A DNA stretch of 64,000 bases from a virus. Below the pieces are notes generated by a model. It worked only from the letters and a program-made list of their open reading frames with translations, did not search any database and was not told the DNA's origin. Below, piece after piece: positions 24,626 to 33,738 of the stretch. Location: IMG/VR virus record IMGVR_UViG_3300027833_000001, positions 62,001-126,000 of that record. One strand, written 5' to 3'. Within the stretch, counting starts at the first letter, position 1. Every line of letters starts with the position of its first letter. The translations under genes and the position numbers were made by a program.

Positions 24626-26369
24626 TCAATTATATCCTCAGTTTACATGGTGGCAAGGAATCGTTGAAGATAGATACGATCCCGATAAACTTGGAAGATA
24701 CAAAGTTCGAATTTTTGGCTATCATACAAATGATAAAACTAATATGCCAACTGAAGATTTGCCGTGGGCTATTCCTATGCAACCAGTTACATCTGCGGCT
24801 ATATCTGGAGTAGGAACAAGTGCTAATGGTCTAGTAGAAGGAAGCGCAGTAATAGGATTCTTTGCTGATGGACCAGATGGACAGATTCCAATTCTTATGG
24901 GCAGTTGGGGATGTATGTCTTTCTTACCAGAAGACTCGGAAGGTGAAGTTGTAGGCTTTGATAGAAGTAAGTCTGGATTTTATGATCCTTCTGGCACTTA
25001 TCCTAGACAAAAAGAGATTGATACTGAGATAGGAAGTGAGACCTTTGGTCAAAAGATCGATGTTGGTAAAAACATATTAAAAGAACCAGACTCTTCTAGA
25101 CTTGCTAGAGGAGCAGAATCATCTGAACAACATTTCTCACTTCAGGTAAAGAGAGATACTAGAATTACGGGAATTGGTAAAGCATTTGCGCCAGATATGA
25201 CAATATATGATCTACACGAAACATCTATTACACATCCTGATACTGATGCAACTCCAGCACCAAAATATGGTCCTGCCGAGACTTGGGATGAGCCACACCC
25301 ACAAGGAGCATTAAAATCAGTTTCAAAATATCCACATAACAAAGTTACTGAGACAGAAAGTGGACACATATTTGAAGTTGATGATACTCCTGGTGCAGGA
25401 AGAATTCACCAGATGCACAACTCTGGTACATATGAAGAGATACAACCAGATGGCACAAGAGCCGTAAAGATTATATCTGAAGATTATGAAATCATTGTTA
25501 GTAATAAGCATCTACTTGTTAAGGGAGACTTTAATATTACAGTAGAGGGTGATTATAATCTAAATGTATTAGGAAACAAATACGAAGATATACAAGGGCA
25601 TTCTTTTGAATCTGTACGTGGTAATAAAGTTACTAAAGTTCAAGGCAATAGAGTTGAAGAGAATTTGTCTGATTACTCTGTTCTTACTGTAAAAAATAAA
25701 TGGGAAACTGTACAATGTGATAAAGGACAAGGACAATACTCTACGCGGGTTGGTGGAAAATTCATCGAAGCAATTGGCAAAGAAACTACTATAACATATG
25801 GACAAGGTATTAATACCGTAGTTAGCGGAGACTATAAACTAACGACAGTACCATCATTTGGTGTCGAAGTTACTGAAGAGGGAATAAAACCCGTAATCAC
25901 TTATGGAGACTTCATAGTATTTACTACAGGTGATGTAACTCTTGGAACACAACTAACACCAAACTTGAACGGTACATTCCCAACAGTATCACTACAGTCT
26001 GCCTATATTAATACAATGGGAACTATGGGTCACTTAGAAGCGATTGGTATAGTGCCTGTTGTTCCACCAGCACCAGGACAGATAGTAGGTAAACGTATTA
26101 TGAATTCTGTCATTGCCGCTGATGGAACGTCATACGATGAGAAAATTATGCTTGGTAATGTGAAGAGGACTGTGGCAGTTGGTAATGTAGTTGATACAGT
26201 CGCAGTTGGATCATATACGATTAATGCTACATTGTCATTACTTGTGAACTCTCCAAACTTTACCACCTCAATACTTGGCACCTCAATAGTTGGCACTACA
26301 GCCGGTATTTCCATCGCCGCTGGTACCGGGGCACTGGTTCTTACCGCGGCAACAATTAGTCTTAACTAG
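24618..26369 (+). CDS. 5: gp5-like baseplate spike without lysozyme domain
   Basis: A 583-residue homologue of T4 gp5. The N-terminal OB-fold domain is clear (WWQGIVEDRYDPDKLGRYKVR, LPWAIPMQPVTSAAISGVG, GSAVIGFF). The C-terminal part begins with TESGHIFEVDDTPG (about 245-258), followed by HNSGTYEEIQPDGT and the repeated VKG/VEG/VLG strands of the triple beta helix. Between them, where T4 gp5 has its lysozyme of about 165 residues, there are only about 80 residues without a lysozyme motif. The C-terminal 150 residues are hydrophobic, small-residue beta sequence. GGGGA lies 5 bases before the chosen ATG; upstream TTG 24591 and ATG 24606 are less likely. Confidence 0.88.
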   Translation: MNNQLYPQFTWWQGIVEDRYDPDKLGRYKVRIFGYHTNDKTNMPTEDLPWAIPMQPVTSAAISGVGTSANGLVEGSAVIGFFADGPDGQIPILMGSWGCMSFLPEDSEGEVVGFDRSKSGFYDPSGTYPRQKEIDTEIGSETFGQKIDVGKNILKEPDSSRLARGAESSEQHFSLQVKRDTRITGIGKAFAPDMTIYDLHETSITHPDTDATPAPKYGPAETWDEPHPQGALKSVSKYPHNKVTETESGHIFEVDDTPGAGRIHQMHNSGTYEEIQPDGTRAVKIISEDYEIIVSNKHLLVKGDFNITVEGDYNLNVLGNKYEDIQGHSFESVRGNKVTKVQGNRVEENLSDYSVLTVKNKWETVQCDKGQGQYSTRVGGKFIEAIGKETTITYGQGINTVVSGDYKLTTVPSFGVEVTEEGIKPVITYGDFIVFTTGDVTLGTQLTPNLNGTFPTVSLQSAYINTMGTMGHLEAIGIVPVVPPAPGQIVGKRIMNSVIAADGTSYDEKIMLGNVKRTVAVGNVVDTVAVGSYTINATLSLLVNSPNFTTSILGTSIVGTTAGISIAAGTGALVLTAATISLN

Positions 26370-26380
26370 GGAATAAAGAA

Positions 26381-27025
26381 ATGGCAGATTGTCAAATAGG
26401 AGCATTAGGAGAATTAGCTGACAAGCTAGACGAAGGCTTCTCCGTTATTCAGGACAAACTTCAAGCTGTTCAGAATAAGATTAATGCTTTTCCTGGAATG
26501 ATTAATGCCGAGTTGGCTGCAACTTATGCAGAAGTGCAGTTGGCTTTGCATACGCAGTTCCCACAAATCACAAGTTTAGCAGATATAAAGAACGCATTAC
26601 CAGAAGAAATAAAAAATATTGTTGGTCTTGCTCAGGATGCACTTGCATTTGCAACTGAAGTAGAAAGACTTAAAGAAAAATATGAAGATGCTGATCTGGA
26701 CTTATTAAAAGATCCACAAAATATAACCAATCTCTTGAGAGACATACAGGGAGATTTAAACAGACTATGTGATCTAGTGCCTACATATGTAGAAGTTACC
26801 GATCCAGAAACTGGTGAGACTAAAAGTGAATTACGTGGTAGAGGCAATTCAGAGATAGAACTTAGGTCTAGACCAAACATTGAAGCGAAGTCATTGTTTA
26901 CAAAAGAAGGCAGAAAACTAGCAGTTAAGCAAGTCACGGAGAGTTTGAAAGGTATCCGAGCAACATATGTTGACGAAGGTACAGGAAATATCTCTAATGA
27001 GGGTGAAAACCGCTATGGATGGTAA
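26381..27025 (+). CDS. hypothetical helical protein of the baseplate cluster
   Basis: A 214-residue protein that I cannot name. Two helical coiled-coil-like regions are visible, about residues 8-55 (LADKLDEGFSVIQDKLQAVQ) and 85-130 (AFATEVERLKEKYEDADLDLL). The C-terminal third is polar, with an arginine-rich LRGRGNSEIELRSRPN. It lies between the spike gp5 and wedge gp25 genes, so it is probably a virion or baseplate-assembly protein. Confidence 0.6.
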   Translation: MADCQIGALGELADKLDEGFSVIQDKLQAVQNKINAFPGMINAELAATYAEVQLALHTQFPQITSLADIKNALPEEIKNIVGLAQDALAFATEVERLKEKYEDADLDLLKDPQNITNLLRDIQGDLNRLCDLVPTYVEVTDPETGETKSELRGRGNSEIELRSRPNIEAKSLFTKEGRKLAVKQVTESLKGIRATYVDEGTGNISNEGENRYGW

Positions 27026-27033
27026 CAAGGAGT

Positions 27034-27041
27034 TATAAATA
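27034..27041 (+). promoter_or_regulatory. T4-type late promoter for gp25
   Basis: A perfect TATAAATA, then GAACT, then the gp25 ATG at 27047. The predicted transcription start coincides with the start codon. A GGAG at 27029-27032 lies upstream of the promoter and could serve only read-through transcripts. Confidence 0.6.
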
Positions 27042-27046
27042 GAACT

Positions 27047-27442
27047 ATGAGAAAAGAACCTGTAAGGCTATATAAAGACATAGATATGAAGTTCACAAAG
27101 AACTTTATTTCCAACGACATTGGCAAAAAATATGATGCCCATGCCGTCAGACAGGCAATGAAGAATATCATCTATACAAACCTCAATGAAAGACCATTTG
27201 ATCCTGCATGGGGATCTCAGATACGCCAGTTGATGTTTGAGCCAATAGATGATACTACTGGCAACGCATTAGAAAAATTAGTCAAACAGGCTATTGTAAA
27301 CCACGAACCCAGAGTCAATGTTGACCGAGTTCATGTAATAGCAAAGTTTGATTCGAATGAATATGAAGTCTATGTGTACTATTATATTTTAGGTATTACA
27401 GACTTACAAGAAATGAATTTAGTTCTATCGAGGTTACGATAA
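27047..27442 (+). CDS. 25: gp25-like baseplate wedge protein
   Basis: A 131-residue protein, the same length as T4 gp25 (132). The signature is NLNERPFDPAWGSQIRQLMF (about residues 46-65), followed by an EPRVNVDRVHV strand and a YYYILGITDLQE end, as in gp25 and type VI TssE proteins. It joins the inner wedge to the sheath and starts sheath assembly. The stop overlaps the next ATG. Confidence 0.93.
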   Translation: MRKEPVRLYKDIDMKFTKNFISNDIGKKYDAHAVRQAMKNIIYTNLNERPFDPAWGSQIRQLMFEPIDDTTGNALEKLVKQAIVNHEPRVNVDRVHVIAKFDSNEYEVYVYYYILGITDLQEMNLVLSRLR

Positions 27443-27753
27443 TGCCTAGTGTACTAGTTGGACCTGCAACCGCTGGCGCAGACACTGCCCATGCGACTCC
27501 ATTTGGAGTTGGCAATGTCACACTAGCCAACGTGACTGTCAAAGCTGGAGCAACTTATATAGTATGTGTTGGGGATGTCGTGGCACCACACAGCGGAACT
27601 TCCTCAACTCCGCACGTGGCACCACTTACAGTAAGTACAGGATCTAGTACGGTAAAAATAAATGGGAGAGCCGTGGCTATGGTAGGTTCAGTGGCTTCAT
27701 GTGGGGGAATTGTCACTACAACTCCTTACCCTACTGTCATAATTGGCGCATAA
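27442..27753 (+). CDS. PAAR-motif spike tip protein
   Basis: A 103-residue PAAR-repeat protein, which folds as a small cone that sharpens the gp5 spike and binds a metal ion. Family signs are the alternating small residues with GDVVAPHSG and TPHVAPL in the middle, then VKINGRAVAMVGSVASCGG, and the closing PYPTVIIGA. The His and Cys residues are candidates for metal binding. T4 uses gp5.4 for the same job. It is coupled to gp25, and its stop is part of the next late-promoter motif. Confidence 0.88.
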   Translation: MPSVLVGPATAGADTAHATPFGVGNVTLANVTVKAGATYIVCVGDVVAPHSGTSSTPHVAPLTVSTGSSTVKINGRAVAMVGSVASCGGIVTTTPYPTVIIGA

Positions 27754-27756
27754 ATA
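27749..27756 (+). promoter_or_regulatory. late promoter motif CATAAATA for gp6
   Basis: CATAAATA contains the TAA stop of the PAAR gene and lies 25 bases before the ATG of gp6. A purine-rich GAGAGAAGAG precedes that ATG and can act as Shine-Dalgarno. It differs from the T4 octamer only at the first base. Confidence 0.5.
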
Positions 27757-27781
27757 AAGATAACGAGAGAAGAGAAAAAAC

Positions 27782-29695
27782 ATGGCAATCAAAAACGTCA
27801 CAAATTTAGACTTTGAAGAAGTTAAAGCAAATCTAAAGTCACACTTACAGGCTCAGGATGAATTTTCTGATTATAATTTCGATGCATCTGGCTTGTCCGT
27901 GTTAGTTGATCTTCTTGCATACAATACACATTACAATGCGGTAATGGCACATTTGGTTGCTAATGAATCATTCATTGATTCCGCTGTTAAAAGAAATTCC
28001 GTTGTTTCAATTGCAAAGACTATGGGATACACTCCTAGATCAGCAAGGTCTGCAAGAGCAACCATCGATCTTACTATTACTCCCGATTCATCTTATTCTT
28101 CATCTACTCTATTCATTTCAAGATTAGCGACATTTACCGCTTCTGTAAATGGCAAATCTTATTCTTTCTTGCCTGCATCTGATACTACAATTACTAAAAC
28201 TTTTAATGCCGCTGGTGTAGGGCAGTTTATTGCAACAGGGCTTGAAATAGTTGAAGGTAGACTAACATCAACATCTGAAGTGATATCTACCAACAACAGA
28301 CAAGGTCCTGTGTTGTTACCAAACGATAACGTAGATACTACCACTATTAAAGTTACAGTCAAAGAGAATACAAATAGCAGTGTTACAACTGCATACTCTT
28401 TTTCTGATAACATTCTAGACGTAACGAGTACATCAAAAGTATTCTATATCGAAGAATCTACTTCTGGAAAATACGAGATTTATTTCGGTGATGGAGTTTT
28501 AGGTAAGAAGTTAGACGTAGGAAATATTGTTCAAGTAGAGTATGTTGTTTGTGCTGGTACCGCTCCAAATGGTGCTAGAGCGTTTAAAAATTCAGTAAAC
28601 TTTACGGGCGCGGCTGAGACTGTAACTGGTACGGTTTCATCTAATGCTGGTGGTGGTGCTGTTAGAGAAGATGTTGAGAGCATTCGATTTACTGCTCCAA
28701 GATTTAATGCTGTTAAAAACAGAATCGTAACAAAGACAGATTACGAAACAGTTATTAAAGCGGCTAATCCAAATATTAAATCCGTTACTGCTTGGGGTGG
28801 TGAAGATAACGATCCTCCAATCTACGGAAGAGTATTCGTATCTTTACAACCTGAAAGTGGATTTACTATAACACAATCAGAAAAAGCGACATTATTAAAT
28901 GACGTTATTTCTCTAAAACAACCTATTACAATGTCAACTCAGTTTGTTGATCCAGAATTTACTCATGTTGGATTAAACATTTCGGCAACGTATGATCCAA
29001 AATTAACAACACAAACTCCATCTGCATTACAAGCACTGATTACAGCGGAAGTAGAAACTTACTTTAACGGTACATTGAATGCATTGAAGAAAAACTTTTA
29101 CTATTCTTTTATTACAAATAGAATTAATAATGTTTCTAAAGCTATTATAGGAAACAATATTGAGTTGCGCCTTCAAAAACGATTAGTTCCTGCATTGAAT
29201 GTTGCAACTAGATATGAACCTAAGTTCAACAATAAGATTCTTCCAAACTCAATTAGAACAAACTATTTTAATGTTGTTATTAATGGCATAACATATTCAA
29301 AAGTTAGTATAACTGATACTCCAGACGCAGATGTGATAGCACCAGTGTACTCTGGTAAAGGTATACTTAAACTTACTGATGTACAATCATCAACTGTTTT
29401 ATTAGAATCACTAGGAACAATCGACTATGATACTGGTGCTCTTGATATACCAGCAATGTCAGTCGCTTCAGTTTCTGGTACAGTAACAGATATCAGAGTA
29501 AGCGCAACTCCTCACGAAGGGTCAAAAAACATATCTACTGACGTTTTGATTAGAACATCTGAAGAACAAAAGTTTGCGATTACTCCTTTACCTGCTAGAA
29601 ATGTAATTTTAACACTGGATTCAAGTGCATCCGATACGATAAATAATATCAGAGCCGGAGTCAGTGTGACTATGGTACCAAGAGTAGCTGATTAA
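27782..29695 (+). CDS. 6: gp6-like baseplate wedge protein
   Basis: A 637-residue homologue of T4 gp6 (about 660), a ring-forming wedge protein related to P2 gpJ. N-terminal signs are NLDFEEVKANLKSHLQAQDEF (residues 8-28), DASGLSVLVDLLAYNTHYNA and NESFIDSAVKRNSVVSIAKTMGY. The central domain has YEIYFGDGVLGKKLDVGN and the conserved NRIVTKTDYETVIKAANP block. The C-terminus ends in RAGVSVTMVPRVAD. It is coupled to the following gp7-like gene by TAATG. Confidence 0.92.
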   Translation: MAIKNVTNLDFEEVKANLKSHLQAQDEFSDYNFDASGLSVLVDLLAYNTHYNAVMAHLVANESFIDSAVKRNSVVSIAKTMGYTPRSARSARATIDLTITPDSSYSSSTLFISRLATFTASVNGKSYSFLPASDTTITKTFNAAGVGQFIATGLEIVEGRLTSTSEVISTNNRQGPVLLPNDNVDTTTIKVTVKENTNSSVTTAYSFSDNILDVTSTSKVFYIEESTSGKYEIYFGDGVLGKKLDVGNIVQVEYVVCAGTAPNGARAFKNSVNFTGAAETVTGTVSSNAGGGAVREDVESIRFTAPRFNAVKNRIVTKTDYETVIKAANPNIKSVTAWGGEDNDPPIYGRVFVSLQPESGFTITQSEKATLLNDVISLKQPITMSTQFVDPEFTHVGLNISATYDPKLTTQTPSALQALITAEVETYFNGTLNALKKNFYYSFITNRINNVSKAIIGNNIELRLQKRLVPALNVATRYEPKFNNKILPNSIRTNYFNVVINGITYSKVSITDTPDADVIAPVYSGKGILKLTDVQSSTVLLESLGTIDYDTGALDIPAMSVASVSGTVTDIRVSATPHEGSKNISTDVLIRTSEEQKFAITPLPARNVILTLDSSASDTINNIRAGVSVTMVPRVAD

Positions 29696-32600
29696 TGAGT
29701 ACGTCTCCAAGATTTAAAAAATATATAAAAGCTATTACCGTTACTAGTGGCGGTACTGGTTATCAGGCGGGCAATAAAAATGTCCTCACTTCTGGTGACC
29801 AACAATATGCTATCGACTATTTTGGAGACAACTATGTTCTTTATTATGGTCAATCTACAACCACACTTACCGCAGACTTAAAAGTATTAATTAGTGCGCC
29901 GACAAGTACTATACCTGGCGATACTCCTGTACAAGCAACTGGTACTATAACATTAAGTTCTTCTGGTGTTATCACAGCAATCACCATGACAAATATTGGT
30001 GATGGATATATTACTGAACCTACAGTAGATATTTTAGGTACGCCAAATTTAGTTACAGATATTTCTACTACCGATACACTGAGAGATGACGGAACGTATA
30101 CTAATATTCCTACTACATCGGTTGACGGAATTGGTACTGGTGTTAAAGTTGATATAATAATAGAATCTGGTAAGATTGTCAAGATTCTTCCAACTGGTGG
30201 TGAAGATTACAAAATAGGCGAAGAGCTTACTATAGATGCAATTGCTATTGGTGGTACTGGTGATGAGGATCCCATTAACTTCACTGTAACCAAAATTAAC
30301 GGTGGTAGCGGTGCAACATTCACAGTAGAATTAGATCAAGTAGGAAAGCCAGATGATTACTATGTGGAAAAACTTTCACCTGTAATCGAAAATCAAATAC
30401 CAGAATTTGTAAGAGATGAGTATCCATTATTCGCATCTTTCATTAAGAAATATTATGAGTACATGGATGATAATGATGCCACTTATGGCATGAATCCAAA
30501 TAATGTTCTTAATACTATACAAGATAGATTAGATGTTGACTTCAATGATGCAAATGAAGAAACCAGTACAGACTTCTTAGAGCAGTTCTTTGAAGACTAT
30601 GGAAAAGATTTCCCCATCTCAATGGCAGGAGATAAAAGACTTCTAGTTAAAAATATACGAGATTTCTATACATCAAAAGGCACAGCGAAAGCCGTAGAAA
30701 ATCTATTTAAGATTATGTACAACGAGAACATCGAAGTTTTCGTTCCCAACACTCATGTTCTAAGACCATCTGATAACACTTGGACAAGAGAGTATGTTGT
30801 TAAAGTCTATGAGAACATCTTCTTACCTTTTTTAGATCCTGGCGCGACTATATTCGATCCAGCAGAATTTGAAGGCAAAGAAATTGTTATCAGTCATTTT
30901 GAATCTATTGGGTCAGTAACAAATAGAAAAGAAAGAAAAGCAAATGTTAGTCAGGTAAAGAAAATTTCTTTCACTGTACCACAAGCGTATGAATTAACAT
31001 TAGATTTACCAGTAGATTATGTAATTCCTGGTGTAGGTTCAGGAGCAACATTTACCGCTGTTATTGGTGGTAAGATAGCATCAACTGGAACTGTAAGCGC
31101 CGCAGATTCAAACAGAACTTCTGGTACATATACTATTGGCGCATCTGATTACACAACATCTGGAAATGGAACGGGTGCAACATTTAGTATTGTAGTAGAT
31201 GGAAGTGGTAGCGCAGAAATAACTACTACGGGAGTTGGGCTAGACTATGCTCCTGATGAAACTATTACTGTTCCCAATGTACGACTTGGTAATGGCTCTG
31301 GGGCTGCCGCATTAACTTTTAAAGTTGCAACGATAACAGAAGGTAAGATACACTCTGTCACTATTGATAGTGCAGGAAATCAGTACTCTTCAAACATACC
31401 ATTAAAAGTAACACCTAATACCGCAGATACAATTACGACTGAAGCTACCCCTTTGATGCGAGTTACTAATGGATCAGTAACTTCTATCATATTCACTGAT
31501 GGTGTACAAGGAGTTGGATACAATCATGTTCCTACTTTAAGAGAATCAAACTATTTTCAGCAATCTTATATAAGTTTATCAACTGATGATAGAACACTTA
31601 ATGTAAATAAGAAAGCAATACCTGGTAGAATTCTATCAGGTGCTGTAGTCAAATCAACTAGCGGAGAAGCAATTGGTGGATTTGCGGTAGGACAATCTTA
31701 TAAGATTGACGAAAACGCTTCCTTGTCTCCATATGCAATTGATTACTTTGCGGGAGATTATACCCTAACTGGTATTGCAAACAACTCATTCGTTAAAGTA
31801 TCACAGATATCTTCTACTGGATTCCCAACTGCATTAGATGTAATCGCAATTGGTGCTGGATTCACAGGAGCGCATTTCGATGTAAACATAGTATCGCCAT
31901 TAGGTTATACTGCAACTCTCACTTGTACTACTGGCTATAACGCAGTCTATCCAGGAATGTTTGCTGGTACATCTGGTTTCTTATCAGACGCAAACAAAGC
32001 ACAAGATAATAGATTATACCAAGCATTCTCATATCAAGTTAGATCAGAAAGACCTAAATCTGAATGGGGCGAGTACGTAAAACGTGCGGCTCACCCAGCT
32101 GGTATGGTAGCATTCTCTGATTTACAGATTACAAATACAATAGATTTCTCAGGCACAACAACGGTAGATACTGACCTATTCTTCTACGTAGTTATGCCAG
32201 ATATAGATGTTATCTCTGTACAAGATGTACTAACTAAAGATATGCACTTGCCACTTGTTACTGATGTACCAACAACTTCAGAACCATATTACTCAATGGA
32301 ACCAGGACTTCATAAAGTCGATACAACTGATTTTATTGAAACACTGGCTAAAGATGTAGAGACTATCAGAACAGACGTATTTAATCCTTTCCATGGTTCT
32401 TTAATATTCGATGTAGAGGCAGTACTTCCTACAGAAAACTCTGTGATGTCTGATAGTATTTCGACATTTGAAATTGGCAGAGGATTAACTGATACATTTG
32501 CAGGTGCAGATGTTATTCAATTTGGAACTGAAACTGCATTCACTGAGCAAATTAAATGGGAAGACGTTGACTCAGAATACGCAACAGATTATTTCCTAAA

Positions 32601-33219
32601 TGATGGCGGTGCTTATACAGAGGGTGTTCCTCTTGTAGTACTTCATTTTGATAAGCATTTTGATCAACTCAGTTTTGGTGCATACGCAACAGATTACTTT
32701 GCTGAAGTCTATACAGATGAAACTTCGGAAACAAATTCTAATAATGCTGGTGATCGTCCAATTTGGTCAGACGCACCATCATTGCACGTAGTACCAGAAA
32801 CAATAATAGATACGTTTAGCGTACAAGATACACCAATAATGGTTCTTATTATAAACAGAACAGTGGCAGACTCGCTAAACACAGCAGATACTTTAAACTT
32901 GATGAATATCGAGTTGAGTAAAACAGAGGTTCCTGTAACCTCAGACTCGGTAAATGTGATTGAATTCACTACAGCCTTTACAGAACTTGCGAATACTCAA
33001 GAAGCTACAGTAGTTAAAGATATATTTAATGGATACTCAGAGTCCATAGCAACATTGGAAGGAACTGCTTCATATAACGTCTTAATATTCCCAAGCATAA
33101 ATAAAGCAGATACTTCAAACACAGCGGAATCTGGATCTGTAACGCAATCTGATTACGGAACTAGTACGGATTATTTCTTGGAAGATTATGTTGCAACTGA
33201 AGTAAGAAGCATTGCATAA
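29695..33219 (+). CDS. 7: gp7-like baseplate wedge protein with repeat insertions
   Basis: A 1174-residue protein in the position of T4 gp7 (about 1032). The core resembling other marine gp7 proteins is about residues 225-400 (VIENQIPEFVRDEYPLFASF, FIKKYYEYMDDN, DFYTSKGTAKAVENLFKIMY). Glycine-rich beta repeats (TVTSGGTGY-type, GSGATFT) flank it at about 10-220 and 445-620. A short A-[I/T]-D-Y-F motif recurs five times, near 29806, 31731, 32574, 32685 and 33163. The C-terminal 330 residues are threonine- and aspartate-rich and lack a recognisable fold. It may combine wedge and fibre-like functions. Confidence 0.72.
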   Translation: MSTSPRFKKYIKAITVTSGGTGYQAGNKNVLTSGDQQYAIDYFGDNYVLYYGQSTTTLTADLKVLISAPTSTIPGDTPVQATGTITLSSSGVITAITMTNIGDGYITEPTVDILGTPNLVTDISTTDTLRDDGTYTNIPTTSVDGIGTGVKVDIIIESGKIVKILPTGGEDYKIGEELTIDAIAIGGTGDEDPINFTVTKINGGSGATFTVELDQVGKPDDYYVEKLSPVIENQIPEFVRDEYPLFASFIKKYYEYMDDNDATYGMNPNNVLNTIQDRLDVDFNDANEETSTDFLEQFFEDYGKDFPISMAGDKRLLVKNIRDFYTSKGTAKAVENLFKIMYNENIEVFVPNTHVLRPSDNTWTREYVVKVYENIFLPFLDPGATIFDPAEFEGKEIVISHFESIGSVTNRKERKANVSQVKKISFTVPQAYELTLDLPVDYVIPGVGSGATFTAVIGGKIASTGTVSAADSNRTSGTYTIGASDYTTSGNGTGATFSIVVDGSGSAEITTTGVGLDYAPDETITVPNVRLGNGSGAAALTFKVATITEGKIHSVTIDSAGNQYSSNIPLKVTPNTADTITTEATPLMRVTNGSVTSIIFTDGVQGVGYNHVPTLRESNYFQQSYISLSTDDRTLNVNKKAIPGRILSGAVVKSTSGEAIGGFAVGQSYKIDENASLSPYAIDYFAGDYTLTGIANNSFVKVSQISSTGFPTALDVIAIGAGFTGAHFDVNIVSPLGYTATLTCTTGYNAVYPGMFAGTSGFLSDANKAQDNRLYQAFSYQVRSERPKSEWGEYVKRAAHPAGMVAFSDLQITNTIDFSGTTTVDTDLFFYVVMPDIDVISVQDVLTKDMHLPLVTDVPTTSEPYYSMEPGLHKVDTTDFIETLAKDVETIRTDVFNPFHGSLIFDVEAVLPTENSVMSDSISTFEIGRGLTDTFAGADVIQFGTETAFTEQIKWEDVDSEYATDYFLNDGGAYTEGVPLVVLHFDKHFDQLSFGAYATDYFAEVYTDETSETNSNNAGDRPIWSDAPSLHVVPETIIDTFSVQDTPIMVLIINRTVADSLNTADTLNLMNIELSKTEVPVTSDSVNVIEFTTAFTELANTQEATVVKDIFNGYSESIATLEGTASYNVLIFPSINKADTSNTAESGSVTQSDYGTSTDYFLEDYVATEVRSIA

Positions 33220-33223
33220 GTGT

Positions 33224-33231
33224 TATAAATA
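33224..33231 (+). promoter_or_regulatory. T4-type late promoter (TATAAATA)
   Basis: A perfect TATAAATA followed by GAATTAC, 34 bases before the ATG at 33266. Here a normal leader with a good Shine-Dalgarno (TAGGAG) is present, unlike the leaderless cases. Confidence 0.6.
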
Positions 33232-33265
33232 GAATTACAATATACAAACCCCTTAGGAGAAAACG

Positions 33266-33718
33266 ATGATTACTAATAACAAAATGAACGCTACAGGCAA
33301 GTTGCACGTAGCACTTTTCGGAGCAGATGGTTCTTTGAAAGAAGAACGAACTGTCACAAACGTAGTAGTAGATGATGGTCTTGACCACATTGCAAGTAGA
33401 CTGGGCGCAAGTTCTGCACCTACAGCAATGTCACATATGGCTATTGGCTCTTCAACTACAGCAGCCGCTGCCGCTGACTCAGCACTTGGAACAGAACTTG
33501 GTAGAGTTGCATTAACTTCTACAACTGTTACCAACTCATCTGTACAGTACATTGGGGATTTCCCTGCTGGAACTGGAACAGGTGCAGTAGTTGAAGCTGG
33601 TGTATTAAACGCATCAAGTGGCGGAGTTTTATTGTGCCGCACAGTATTCGCAGTAGTAAACAAAGGTGCCGCGGATACTTTAAAGATTACTTGGACCGTA
33701 ACTGTAGCTGATTCTTAA
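33266..33718 (+). CDS. small virion structural protein
   Basis: A 150-residue beta-rich protein with low complexity and a pattern common to small phage fibre or decoration proteins: KLHVALFGADGSLKEERTVTN at the start, a VVDDGLDHIASRLG helix, then MSHMAIGSSTTAAAAADSAL and alternating beta strands (ALTSTTVTNSSVQYIGDF) to the end. It resembles proteins annotated as tail fibre or collar components, but the exact site is unknown. It has its own late promoter and a strong Shine-Dalgarno, which suggests high expression. Confidence 0.65.
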   Translation: MITNNKMNATGKLHVALFGADGSLKEERTVTNVVVDDGLDHIASRLGASSAPTAMSHMAIGSSTTAAAAADSALGTELGRVALTSTTVTNSSVQYIGDFPAGTGTGAVVEAGVLNASSGGVLLCRTVFAVVNKGAADTLKITWTVTVADS

Positions 33719-33738
33719 TCTAGCATAGGGATTCATTA

